Shown piece after piece: positions 1 to 8,077 of a stretch of 17,458 bases of DNA. Positions within the stretch are counted from its first letter, which is position 1, and each line of letters begins with the position of its first letter. The notes below the pieces were generated by a model. It saw only the letters and a program-made list of their open reading frames with translations, ran no database searches and had not been told where the DNA came from. This stretch comes from DSUN01 sp035527715 (lineage in GTDB: Bacteria > Planctomycetota > PUPC01 > DSUN01), in assembly GCA_035527715.1 (NCBI GenBank), contig DATKZY010000261.1:1-17458 (forward strand). Reading direction: 5' to 3'. The position numbers and the translations under genes were made by a program.

Positions 1-95
1 TCTACGACGCGCTCACCCTCGACGAAGAGCTGAAAGAACTCGGGCTCTTCCATGATCGGGTGAAACGGCCCGACCGGTATTAACGTGCGCTTCAT
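1..95 (-). CDS. NuoD-like / group 4 [NiFe]-hydrogenase large subunit, N-terminal fragment
   Basis: Only the first 31 codons lie in the window; the gene continues past the left edge. The protein begins MKRTLIPVGPFHPIMEEPEF, followed by a FxLxVEGExVV pattern. This is the conserved N-terminus of NuoD and of the large subunits of Ech/Mbh/Hyc-type hydrogenases. The ATG at 93-95 is preceded by AAGGA with an 8-base spacer, which supports this start even though it lies 83 bases inside the NuoC-like gene. In the family this subunit carries the NiFe site (or the quinone site in complex I) and docks on the NuoB-like subunit. The two CxxC nickel-binding motifs would lie off the window, so I cannot tell a true hydrogenase from a nickel-free relative. 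Confidence 0.85.
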   Translation of the reverse strand, partial: MKRTLIPVGPFHPIMEEPEFFQLFVEGERVV

Positions 96-528
96 GATGG
101 TAGTCCTTGCGCAGGGGATACACGCCCTCTGGCCAGTCGTCGGCGAGGATCAGTCGCCGGGGATCGGGGTGGTTGAGGAACTTCGCTCCCAACAGGTCCT
201 GAATCTCGCGCTCGATGAAGTTGGCGCCCGGGAACACCGTGGCCACAGAGTCCAGCTCGCAGGCCGGCTTGTAGGCCCGCGTCTTCACGGTCACGACCAC
301 GTTGAGCGGGTCGAAGCAGTAGTGGTAGCAGACCTCGATCCAGTCGCGGCAGTCCACGCCCGTGGCCGTGGCCAGGCGGCCGCCGTGCTCGAAGAGGTAG
401 CGGTTCACGGCCAGACTGTTCTCGGGCTCGACCGTGAGGTAGACACGCTTGGCGTTCCGACGGAAGACATCGGCCACCTTGCTCCCCAGGTCGTTGTCGA
501 TCTGCTTCACCAGTTGGTCGCGGTTCAT
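13..528 (-). CDS. NuoC-like (30 kDa-type) subunit of membrane-bound hydrogenase/complex I-like complex
   Basis: This 171-residue protein belongs to the complex I 30 kDa subunit family (NuoC; EchD/MbhK types in hydrogenases). The family signature is visible at about residues 106-143: an E-REIQDLLGAKF stretch, then HPDPRRLILADDW, then YPLRKDY. It is a peripheral-arm subunit that helps position the large subunit and binds no cofactor itself. The ATG at 526-528 lies 4 bases after the NuoB-like stop. The conserved part ends at RKDYHHE, exactly where the large-subunit gene begins. The last 26 or so residues are encoded in the 83-base overlap and look arginine-rich and unconserved. In E. coli HycE the NuoC-like and NuoD-like parts are one protein, so a long overlap here is notable. 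Family assignment is firm; the tail is uncertain. Confidence 0.9.
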   Translation of the reverse strand: MNRDQLVKQIDNDLGSKVADVFRRNAKRVYLTVEPENSLAVNRYLFEHGGRLATATGVDCRDWIEVCYHYCFDPLNVVVTVKTRAYKPACELDSVATVFPGANFIEREIQDLLGAKFLNHPDPRRLILADDWPEGVYPLRKDYHHEAHVNTGRAVSPDHGRARVLSALRRG

Positions 529-532
529 GGCA

Positions 533-985
533 TCAGCCCTGAGAGAGGAGTTTGCAGGCGGCCTGAAGGCCCTTGACGGCCCCGGCGATGATGGCCTCGG
601 GCTTCGGGGGGCAGCCGGGCACGTAGGCGATGATGGCGCTGGGGTCCACCTCGCGGATCACCTTGTCGGGCGGCCCGGCCATGTGATAGCAGTCGGCGAA
701 GATGCCCATCGAGCAGGCGCAGGCGCCGACGCACAGCACGATGCACGGCTTCGCCGTCTGGCGGTACACCTCCTGGAGCCGCGGCCGCGCCTGGCGGGTC
801 ACCCCGCCCGTGACCAGCAGCGCGTCGGCGTGGCGCGGGCTGGGCACGAGCAGCATGCCGAAGCGCTCGATGTCGAAGCGCGGCGTCAGGCAGTCCAGGA
901 TCTCGATGTCGCAGTTGTTGCAGGCCCCGGTGTTCACGTGGTACACCCACGGCGACTTGCTGAGGCCCCACACTTTCCAGTTCAT
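533..985 (-). CDS. NuoB-like small subunit of group 4 membrane-bound hydrogenase
   Basis: This 150-residue protein matches the small (20 kDa-type) subunit of Ech/Mbh/Hyc hydrogenases. It holds the [4Fe-4S] cluster next to the active-site subunit. Visible ligand candidates are C22 and C25 in GACNNCDIEILDCLTPRFD, C89 in LCVGACACSMGIF and C125 in VPGCPPKPEAI. The CxxC spacing at C22/C25 is the pattern of group 4 hydrogenases such as HycG, whereas complex I NuoB has two adjacent cysteines. This argues for a hydrogenase-type complex. The ATG overlaps the NuoH-like stop by 4 bases (ATGA) and has GGGAG 6 bases upstream, so translation is probably coupled. Its length is normal for the family. Confidence 0.93.
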   Translation of the reverse strand: MNWKVWGLSKSPWVYHVNTGACNNCDIEILDCLTPRFDIERFGMLLVPSPRHADALLVTGGVTRQARPRLQEVYRQTAKPCIVLCVGACACSMGIFADCYHMAGPPDKVIREVDPSAIIAYVPGCPPKPEAIIAGAVKGLQAACKLLSQG

Positions 986-1917
986 GGCGTGCTCCCGACG
1001 AGAGCCAGCACCACCGCCAGGACGGCCAGCGGCGTCAGCCCGAACCAGAAGAACTTCATCGCGTGGTCAATCCGCACCCGCGGGTTCGTGTTGCGCACCA
1101 GCACGGTGACGACGATGACGAGCACGTACTTGAGCACCGAGGCGATCGCGCCGCCGACGGTGTCGAAGTGGAACCCGCCCCAGAGGACCGTGACGAGCAG
1201 GATGGGCATCACGGCGAGCATCATGGCCCGCGTGAGGTAGATGACGGCCAGCGGCGCGCCCGAGTACTCCACGTAGGCGCCGCCCATGATCTCCGTCTCC
1301 GCCTCCGCCATGTCGAACGGCACGAGGCCCAGCTTGGCCTGCACGCACAGGAGGCACACGACGAAGCCGAGGGCCATCGCCGCACTCGTCCACACCGACG
1401 GCGACGGCGTGGTCATGATGTCGCCCAGCCGCAGCGTCCAGCCCCCGGCGATCATCGCCGGCACCATGGCCAGCACCAGGGGCAGCTCGTAGGAGAGAAT
1501 GAGCTTCATCTCGCGGCTGGCGCCGACGGCCCCGTGGGGGTTCGAGGACGCCGCGCCGCCGACGACGACGGCGAGCGACGGGATCGTGAGGAGGTAGAGC
1601 ACGACGATGAGGTCGCCGACGAAGCTGGCCCGGGGATTGAGGTTGGCGCCCCACAGAATGGCCGCGGCCACGGCCACGGCGGCGAACCCGACCACGGGCG
1701 CCAGCAGGAAGCCGGTGCGCCGGGCGTTCTGCGGCACGATCGTCTCCTTGCCCAGCAGCTTCGCCACGTCGGCGATCGGCTGGTACCAGGGCGGCCCCAC
1801 GCGCCACTGCACCATCGCCGTCACCTTGCGGTCCACCCACTTCATCGCCAGGCCGAGGACCAGGGTGCCCGCGAAGGCAACGAGCAAGACGCCGATCATC
1901 GCTCCGAGGTTCATCAT
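982..1917 (-). CDS. NuoH-like membrane subunit (EchB/MbhM type)
   Basis: This is an integral membrane protein of the complex I NuoH/formate hydrogenlyase HycD family. It anchors the peripheral arm in the membrane and forms the entry part of the ion channel. About eight hydrophobic segments are visible. Family motifs include WVDRKVTAMVQWRVGPPWYQ with the following LLGKE, then AEAETEIMGGAYVEYSGA, then TNPRVRIDHAMKFFW near the C-terminus. The acidic loop AEAETE is the conserved quinone-chamber/E-channel segment in complex I. I place the start at the ATG at 1915-1917, which has AGGG 8 bases upstream. A GTG at 1926 adds three residues, and another ATG at 1914 is possible. No antiporter-like subunits (NuoL/M/N, Mrp) are in the window; they could lie beyond the left edge. 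Confidence 0.92.
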   Translation of the reverse strand: MMNLGAMIGVLLVAFAGTLVLGLAMKWVDRKVTAMVQWRVGPPWYQPIADVAKLLGKETIVPQNARRTGFLLAPVVGFAAVAVAAAILWGANLNPRASFVGDLIVVLYLLTIPSLAVVVGGAASSNPHGAVGASREMKLILSYELPLVLAMVPAMIAGGWTLRLGDIMTTPSPSVWTSAAMALGFVVCLLCVQAKLGLVPFDMAEAETEIMGGAYVEYSGAPLAVIYLTRAMMLAVMPILLVTVLWGGFHFDTVGGAIASVLKYVLVIVVTVLVRNTNPRVRIDHAMKFFWFGLTPLAVLAVVLALVGSTP

Positions 1918-1927
1918 GGTGCACACC

Positions 1928-2443
1928 CTACCTGCGCTTGAACGGATGGTGTCCCGTCGTGCGCCCGCCGAGCAGGAGCAGGCCGCCGCCGGTCGCGTCG
2001 GCGGGCCGCAGGAAGCGCAGCGCGCCGGTGGAGCACGCGGCCACGCACCGCGGCTCGCCGCCGGCCTGCACGCGGTCCTCGCACAGGTCGCACTTCGCCA
2101 CCTGGTCGCGCGTCAGATCCGTGTCCATCACCCCGAACGGGCAGGCGAGCACGCACGAGCCGCAGCCGCGGCAGAACACGAGGCTGCGCGTCACCGCGCC
2201 GTCGTCCTCGCGCCGCAGGGCCTCGAACGGGCAGGCGGCCACGCACGGCGGGTCCTCGCACTGCCGGCACACCACGGGCACGACGGCCTCCGCCGCGGCC
2301 CCGTAGGCCACGCTCGGCATCCCGCGGTGCCCGTAGAAGCAGGCCGCCGAGCAGCTCTTGCAGCCGATGCAGCGATCGAGGTCCAGAAGCACCCGGCTGC
2401 GGATTTCGCGGGCGTCGAGCGTCGGGCTGTCCGTGTTAGCCAC
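1928..2443 (-). CDS. Ferredoxin-like protein with four [4Fe-4S] clusters (HycB/CooF/DmsB type)
   Basis: This 171-residue soluble electron-transfer subunit has sixteen cysteines in four sets: C25/28/31/35, C59/62/67/71, C91/94/97/101 and C118/121/133/137. That is the usual layout of HycB, CooF and DmsB-like proteins. It probably passes electrons between the molybdopterin-like and flavin proteins upstream and the small subunit of the membrane module. The start is a GTG at 2441-2443 that overlaps the preceding TAA by 8 bases, with GGAG 7 bases upstream, again suggesting translational coupling. The C-terminal 25 residues (glycine/leucine run, then HHPFKRR) lie outside the cluster fold and are not recognised. 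Partner identity is inferred from gene order. Confidence 0.92.
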   Translation of the reverse strand: MANTDSPTLDAREIRSRVLLDLDRCIGCKSCSAACFYGHRGMPSVAYGAAAEAVVPVVCRQCEDPPCVAACPFEALRREDDGAVTRSLVFCRGCGSCVLACPFGVMDTDLTRDQVAKCDLCEDRVQAGGEPRCVAACSTGALRFLRPADATGGGLLLLGGRTTGHHPFKRR

Positions 2444-4139
2444 CGCATTTCTCCCACGTCACGAGCCCAGGCCCCGCGCCGTCGTCGCCCCAGGCGAAGA
2501 GGGCGCGAGCCTCGGGGAAGCACGGCGCGAGGGCGCCGACGCCCGCCGGCACGTCGGGGCTCGCCTCCACGGCCACGGAGAGCGCCGCGCCGCCGTCGGA
2601 CCGCACGGTCGCCCTGCCGCCCACGGCCGCCGCATCGCTCGGGGCGAGCCGCAGCACCGGGCTCGGCTCCAGGAGCGCCGGCCACGCGAGCTGCGTGGTC
2701 ACGGCTCCGTCCGCGAAGCCGAAGCCGTCGGCACGCGACACGAGCACCCGCTTCCCCCCCTCGGCGGCGGGCGGGGCCCAGTCGGCTGGCGTGCCCAGCA
2801 CGCCCTTCAGGTCGGCCGCGGGCTCGGGGTCGAGCAGCGCGCCCAGGTCGGCGTCCCCCGCCGCCTGGTCGCCGGCCCCGGTGTCGCGCAAGGCGTTCAG
2901 GATTCCCGTGGCGGCGAGCGCGCCGCCCGGCGGGGCGGCGACGGCCTCGACCCTGTGTCGCCCGCCCGCCCCGTCGAGCACCGTGCCCGCCATCTCGAAC
3001 CAGAGAGCCATCGGCAGCACGAACGCGGCGCGCGCGGTCGTCGCGGACGGCATGGGCGCCGCCGCGACCAGGACCTCGACCGACTCGGGGAGCGTCCCGG
3101 CCAGCGCGGCCGCCACGTCGGTGCCCAGGGCGATGAGCTTCGTGATGCTGCCCTGCCGCATTGCGGCAAGGAGCCGCGACACGGGCTCAGTCTTCAGCGC
3201 GGCGGCCACTCGCCGTGCGCCGGCCGCGTTGCCGTAGGTGAGCAGGGGGCAGATGCCCCCGCCCGCGGCTTCGGCCACCTTCGCGGCCAGGGCCGCCGCG
3301 GCGGCAACACTGCGGCAGCGGCCCTCGGGCAGCGACACGACGACGCCGAGCCGCTGGGCCTTCGCCACCGCGCCAGCAAGCTCGGTGAGCGACTCGGGCG
3401 GCACGCCGGCCATGGCCGCCAGCGTGGGCAGCTCGAGACCCGCGACGTCGGCCAAAGCGCTCGCGCCCCCCAGGGCGCACAGCAGACCCGCCAGCGCCGC
3501 GGCCTCGCCGCCCGGCCGCACGCGGCAGAATGTGGACGCGAAGCGCGCCGTGCGGCCGCGTAGCGAATCCAGGACGAGCAGGCGGTTGCCCCTGACCCTG
3601 GCCAAGGCGTCGAGCATCGCGCCCGCCACCACGGGGTGCGTGGCAAAGGGGTCGCCGACGGCCAGCACGACGTCGCAGTGGCTCAGGGCCGCCTCGTCGA
3701 GGCGCGGGGCCGCCGAGGTGGAGACGCCCCGGAGCACGGCCTCGTCGGCCGGCGGCAGGAAGATGGCGACGGCGCCGATGCCCAGGGCCTCGCGCGCGCA
3801 GCGCACCGCGGCGGCCAGCTCCTCGCAGGGGAGATTGCCGTCGAGGACGACGGCGGTCTCGCGGCGCACGCCTGGCAGGAGGCCCGCCACGCGGCGGAGC
3901 GCGTCGGCGGGCGGCAGGGAGTGCACCGCGCCGTCGGCCCGGGCCGTGGCCTCGTGGAGCCGGCCCGGATGGGTGACCAGTTCGGCGATGAAGTGGCCGC
4001 GGTAGCACAGCCCGTGGTGCGCGGCGGCCGTGTGGCCGGGGTACTCGGGCGCCGCCAGGCCGACGCTGTCCACCGCCACGCCGGCCGGGCAGCAGAGGGA
4101 GCAGAACAAGCAGGCGGTTTCACGCGTCGTTGCAGCCAC
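2436..4139 (-). CDS. Shortened molybdopterin-oxidoreductase-like subunit (NuoG/FdhA/FwdB superfamily), probably not catalytic
   Basis: This 567-residue protein starts with a [4Fe-4S] motif, C10-x2-C13-x3-C17-x27-C45 (ACLFCSLCC ... LCYRGHF), as in the molybdopterin oxidoreductase superfamily. The middle keeps Rossmann-like pieces such as CDVVLAVGDPFATHPVV near 160 and a LLVLDSLRGRTARF segment corresponding to the 'DPR.T' pterin region. The C-terminal 100 residues resemble the dinucleotide-binding barrel (APSDAAAVGGRATVRSDGG). I see no FDH-like segment with a Cys or Sec molybdenum ligand near residue 140, and the protein is well short of a typical 700-plus-residue FDH. It may be an electron conduit like NuoG, or a FwdB-like remnant. 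The start is a GTG with GAGGGG 9 bases upstream. The composition is extremely alanine-rich. Confidence 0.75.
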   Translation of the reverse strand: MAATTRETACLFCSLCCPAGVAVDSVGLAAPEYPGHTAAAHHGLCYRGHFIAELVTHPGRLHEATARADGAVHSLPPADALRRVAGLLPGVRRETAVVLDGNLPCEELAAAVRCAREALGIGAVAIFLPPADEAVLRGVSTSAAPRLDEAALSHCDVVLAVGDPFATHPVVAGAMLDALARVRGNRLLVLDSLRGRTARFASTFCRVRPGGEAAALAGLLCALGGASALADVAGLELPTLAAMAGVPPESLTELAGAVAKAQRLGVVVSLPEGRCRSVAAAAALAAKVAEAAGGGICPLLTYGNAAGARRVAAALKTEPVSRLLAAMRQGSITKLIALGTDVAAALAGTLPESVEVLVAAAPMPSATTARAAFVLPMALWFEMAGTVLDGAGGRHRVEAVAAPPGGALAATGILNALRDTGAGDQAAGDADLGALLDPEPAADLKGVLGTPADWAPPAAEGGKRVLVSRADGFGFADGAVTTQLAWPALLEPSPVLRLAPSDAAAVGGRATVRSDGGAALSVAVEASPDVPAGVGALAPCFPEARALFAWGDDGAGPGLVTWEKCGG

Positions 4140-4151
4140 GCCGCAGGCCCC

Positions 4152-4973
4152 TCAGAAGACGTTCGGGTAGTCCTTGATCTTCTCGTAGCACATGTCCGGG
4201 CCGTCCTTGCACAGGTAGTACGGCCCGATGTTGCAGCGGCCACACTTGCCGATGCCGCAGCTCATGCGGCGGTTCATCGAGAGGTAGATCTGCGAGGGCG
4301 CGTAGCCCGCCTCGAGCAGCCGCGCGGTGACGAACTTGAGCATGATCGCCGGGCCGCACGAGACCGCGTAGCTGCTCGCAATGTCAATGTCCAGGCCGTC
4401 CAGGAGTGTGGTCACGAGGCCCACGCGTCCCGTCCAGCCGGGCGCGGGGATGTCAATCGTCTCCGTGAGGTCCACGCGCTCGTGCGCCCGCCACTCGTCG
4501 TAGGAGCGGCGGTAGAGAAGCTCGTCGGGCACGCGGGCGCCATACTTGATCGAGAGGCGCTGGAACTTCGTGATGTCGGCCATCATGGCCAGGATGAGCG
4601 AGCGGAGGGGGGCGAGGCCCACGCCGCCGCCGACCAGGAGCACCTGCTTGCCGTGGAGCTTCTCGATGGGGTAGCCCTTGCCGAACGGCCCGCGGAGGCC
4701 CAGCTCCGTGCCCGGCGGCACCGCGTGGAGCGCGTCGGTGACGCGCCCGGTGCGCAGCACGGTGACCTCGAGGCGCTCGGGCTCGTAGGGCGACGAGGAG
4801 GGGGTGAACGGCGCCTCGCCCACGCCCGGCAGGGTGAGTTGCACGAACTGGCCGGCCCGGAAGGGCATCGGCTCGGCGGGGCGCAGCACGAAGGTGCGGA
4901 TCGTCGGCGTCTCGACGATCACGTCCTCCAGCACGGCGGCCGCGGGAGCGTAGATGTTGGTGAGGGTGGCCAC
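4152..4973 (-). CDS. FAD/NAD(P)-binding and [2Fe-2S] protein (sulfhydrogenase gamma HydG / AsrB / PyrK family)
   Basis: This 273-residue ferredoxin-NADP reductase-like protein probably exchanges electrons with NAD(P)H. Residues 1-100 form the FAD barrel; GQFVQLTLPG and GEAPFTPSSSP match the AsrB/HydG flavin-binding pattern. Residues 110-235 form the nucleotide-binding half, with GGGVGLAPLRSL at 115-126 and CGPAIM at 206-211. The C-terminus has a [2Fe-2S] site at C239-x4-C244-x2-C247-x7-C255, as in PyrK and HydG. The GTG start falls one base after the stop of the HydB-like gene. Together these two genes form the module that links NAD(P)H to sulfhydrogenases and sulfite reductases. The direction of electron flow cannot be seen from sequence. 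Confidence 0.9.
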   Translation of the reverse strand: MATLTNIYAPAAAVLEDVIVETPTIRTFVLRPAEPMPFRAGQFVQLTLPGVGEAPFTPSSSPYEPERLEVTVLRTGRVTDALHAVPPGTELGLRGPFGKGYPIEKLHGKQVLLVGGGVGLAPLRSLILAMMADITKFQRLSIKYGARVPDELLYRRSYDEWRAHERVDLTETIDIPAPGWTGRVGLVTTLLDGLDIDIASSYAVSCGPAIMLKFVTARLLEAGYAPSQIYLSMNRRMSCGIGKCGRCNIGPYYLCKDGPDMCYEKIKDYPNVF

Positions 4974-4974
4974 G

Positions 4975-6042
4975 TCAGGTCTTGGCCTCCACGGGTTCGA
5001 GGTCTCGGAGGAGCTGGCGGAGGTCGCCGCCGCCGAGGCAGGCGTCGGTGCAGCGGCCGCAGCCCACGCAGCCGAGCAGGCCCATCTGCTCGGGGAACCA
5101 GGCGAACTTGTGGATGACGCGGTTGGCGTAGCGCTGGCGCAGCTCGGGGCGGGGGCTGGCCTTCATGCCCCCCACGCCCGCCATGCGCGCGTAGCTGGCC
5201 AGGAGGCAACTGTCCCACACCTTCATCCGCTCGCTGGGGCCGGCCGCGTCGTCGCTCGGCTGGTCGTAGAGTTGGAAGCAATGGCAGGTGGGGCAGATGG
5301 CGCTGCACGAGCCGCATTCGACGCAGGAGGCGGCCAGCTCGAGCCAGCGGTCGTCCTCGATCGCCGCCGCCACGATCTTCTGCGGGCTGTCGGCCGTGGC
5401 GAAGGCGCCGTTCTGCGCCGCCAGCTTCTGCTCGCAGGCGGCCCTGGCCGCGTCGCGCTCGGCCACCTGCTCGGGCGTGGCCTCGTGGAAGAGCTTGGCG
5501 GCGGCCAGGAGCATCTCCTTGCCCTTCTCCGAGCCCGCCTCGGCCACGTAGCCGCCGGCGACCGGGCCGAGATTCACGTCGAAGCCCTCCTGGGGATAGG
5601 GCTTGGCCCCCAGGAGGTTGCAGAAGCAGCTCGCCGCCGGCTCCACACAGTCCACGCTCACCGTCCGCAGCGCCTCGCGGCGCGCCGAGTAGAAGGGGTC
5701 CACGTAGTCCTCTTGGATGAACACGCGGTCGAGGATCGCCAGCGCGGCCATGTCGCAGGCGCGCAGGCCGGCCACGACGAGCGGCTGCTCGGCGTCGGCC
5801 CGCGGCTGCCAGCGGTAGCTGGACGACGGGTAGACGGCCACCCGCTCCTTGGCGGGGAAGAGGAAGGACTTGACGGAGAGGGGCGCCCGCGGGAGGCGCA
5901 GGCCCAGCTCGGCCGGGTGGGCGCGGTCGAGCGCCTCGATGTCGCTCCCCTCCTCCCGGGCCGTCTGGGCATAGACCGCGGAAGCATCCAGCCCGAGCAG
6001 GAACTCGGGGAGCCGGTCGTCTGCGATGAAGTAGGTGCTCAC
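4975..6042 (-). CDS. 4Fe-4S dicluster protein (sulfhydrogenase beta HydB / AsrA family)
   Basis: This 355-residue protein belongs to the HydB/AsrA family, which relays electrons between the flavin protein and a catalytic module. Two [4Fe-4S] sites are visible: C240-x2-C243-x2-C246-x3-C250 and C325-x2-C328-x2-C331-x3-C335. The family segments LVVAGLRACDMAALAILDR (residues 88-106) and VDPFYSARR are also present. A further cysteine group at C132, C139 and C141 (VDCVEPAASCFC) is typical of the family. The GTG start at 6040-6042 has GAGGA 8 bases upstream. It follows the receiver gene by 16 bases, so it is probably co-transcribed from the sigma-54 promoter. Confidence 0.9.
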   Translation of the reverse strand: MSTYFIADDRLPEFLLGLDASAVYAQTAREEGSDIEALDRAHPAELGLRLPRAPLSVKSFLFPAKERVAVYPSSSYRWQPRADAEQPLVVAGLRACDMAALAILDRVFIQEDYVDPFYSARREALRTVSVDCVEPAASCFCNLLGAKPYPQEGFDVNLGPVAGGYVAEAGSEKGKEMLLAAAKLFHEATPEQVAERDAARAACEQKLAAQNGAFATADSPQKIVAAAIEDDRWLELAASCVECGSCSAICPTCHCFQLYDQPSDDAAGPSERMKVWDSCLLASYARMAGVGGMKASPRPELRQRYANRVIHKFAWFPEQMGLLGCVGCGRCTDACLGGGDLRQLLRDLEPVEAKT

Positions 6043-6058
6043 GCGTCGCTTCCTCTGG

Positions 6059-6475
6059 CTACGACTGGTGAGGGGTGCCGACGAGTTGGCGGATTCGCTC
6101 GACCAGGGACTCGGGCTCGACCGGCTTGTCGAGGAAGCCCTCGGCCTCCCAGCAGGCCTCGAGCTCGGGGTCGAAGCGGTCCTCGTGAATCTTCTCTTTC
6201 AGCGCGGTGACGATGAGGATCTTGGTGTCGCGGAGGGCGGGGTCGCGGCGCAGCTCGCGGTAGACCTCGATGCCGCTGCGCGGCGCCAGCAACAGGTCGA
6301 GCAACACGACGTCCGGGCGCTCCTGGCGGGCGAGCCTCACCCCCTCGTCGGCGTTCGTCGCCGACAGCACGCGGAACCCCTCGAAGCCCAGGAGGCACTC
6401 CGTGGCCGCTACCAGGTCCTGGTCGTCGTCTATGATCAGCACCGTAGCGTGCTCCGCCCGCGTTCCCGCAGCCAA
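6059..6475 (-). CDS. Stand-alone receiver-domain response regulator, first gene of the redox operon
   Basis: This 138-residue protein is a complete CheY-like receiver with no output domain. Visible features are the acidic cluster DDD at 16-18, phospho-acceptor D60 in DVVLLDLLL, T90 in ILIVTA and K117 in FLDKPVEP. The start is a TTG at 6473-6475; no in-frame ATG precedes the conserved fold, and a strong GGAGG lies 8 bases upstream at 6484-6488. It is the first gene downstream of the sigma-54-like promoter and is followed closely by the HydB-like gene. It may act in a phosphorelay with the neighbouring kinase, or as a protein-interaction switch. No partner is shown by the sequence. Confidence 0.88.
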   Translation of the reverse strand: MAAGTRAEHATVLIIDDDQDLVAATECLLGFEGFRVLSATNADEGVRLARQERPDVVLLDLLLAPRSGIEVYRELRRDPALRDTKILIVTALKEKIHEDRFDPELEACWEAEGFLDKPVEPESLVERIRQLVGTPHQS

Positions 6476-6511
6476 GGCAACCCTCCTCCCGCCCGTGTGG
6501 CTGTCGGGGTA

Positions 6512-6528
6512 AGCAATGCGCGTGCCGG
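6512..6528 (-). promoter_or_regulatory. Sigma-54 (-24/-12) promoter of the receiver/hydrogenase operon
   Basis: On the minus strand the site reads CCGGCACGCGCATTGCT. It matches the sigma-54 consensus (YTGGCACG-N4-TTGCW) at all constrained positions except one T-to-C change. The invariant GG (6525-6526) and GC (6513-6514) are exactly 10 bases apart. It lies 37 bases before the TTG start of the receiver gene, leaving a leader of roughly 26 bases that contains the ribosome binding site. A sigma-54 activator gene ends 209 bases upstream. The assignment rests on the sequence match and context. Confidence 0.75.
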
Positions 6529-6551
6529 AGCGCGCGGCCCGGACGCCTGCT

Positions 6552-6593
6552 CGGCATTACTGCCGTTGGGCCAAGGGCTTACGGCGTTCGCCG
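6552..6593 (-). promoter_or_regulatory. Possible activator-binding dyads upstream of the sigma-54 promoter
   Basis: Two short dyads sit 24-65 bases upstream of the -24 element: CGGCA-TTAC-TGCCG (6552-6565) and CGGCG-TT-CGCCG (6582-6593). NtrC-type activators bind pairs of dyads upstream of their promoters, so these are candidates. Five-base arms are common by chance in such GC-rich DNA, and the first dyad is close to the promoter. This is a weak call. Confidence 0.2.
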
Positions 6594-6736
6594 AGGTGGG
6601 CGGGAGGCGTGTCGCGCCCGGGCGGAGAGCCGCGGACGCTCCCATGTGGCGAGAACGCGCCCCGAGTGGCCGACCCGGGCGCGCCCTTCTGGCGATGCTG
6701 GCGGCGTGGGGGACATGCCGCGCGCCATTCTGGCAC

Positions 6737-8077
<1,341 letters not shown>

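Noticed and set aside
533..985. Ordinary complex I (NADH-quinone oxidoreductase) operon
   Set aside because: The small subunit has CxxC rather than adjacent cysteines, NuoE/F/I-type genes are absent, and HydB/HydG-type genes are present.
1063..1941. Long opposite-strand open frame over the NuoH-like gene (and similar long frames at 9752-11404, 14801-16348 and 3636-5117)
   Set aside because: Their translations are rich in His, Arg, Gly and Ala with no domain signature, and each lies antisense to a gene with clear family motifs. High GC content creates such frames.
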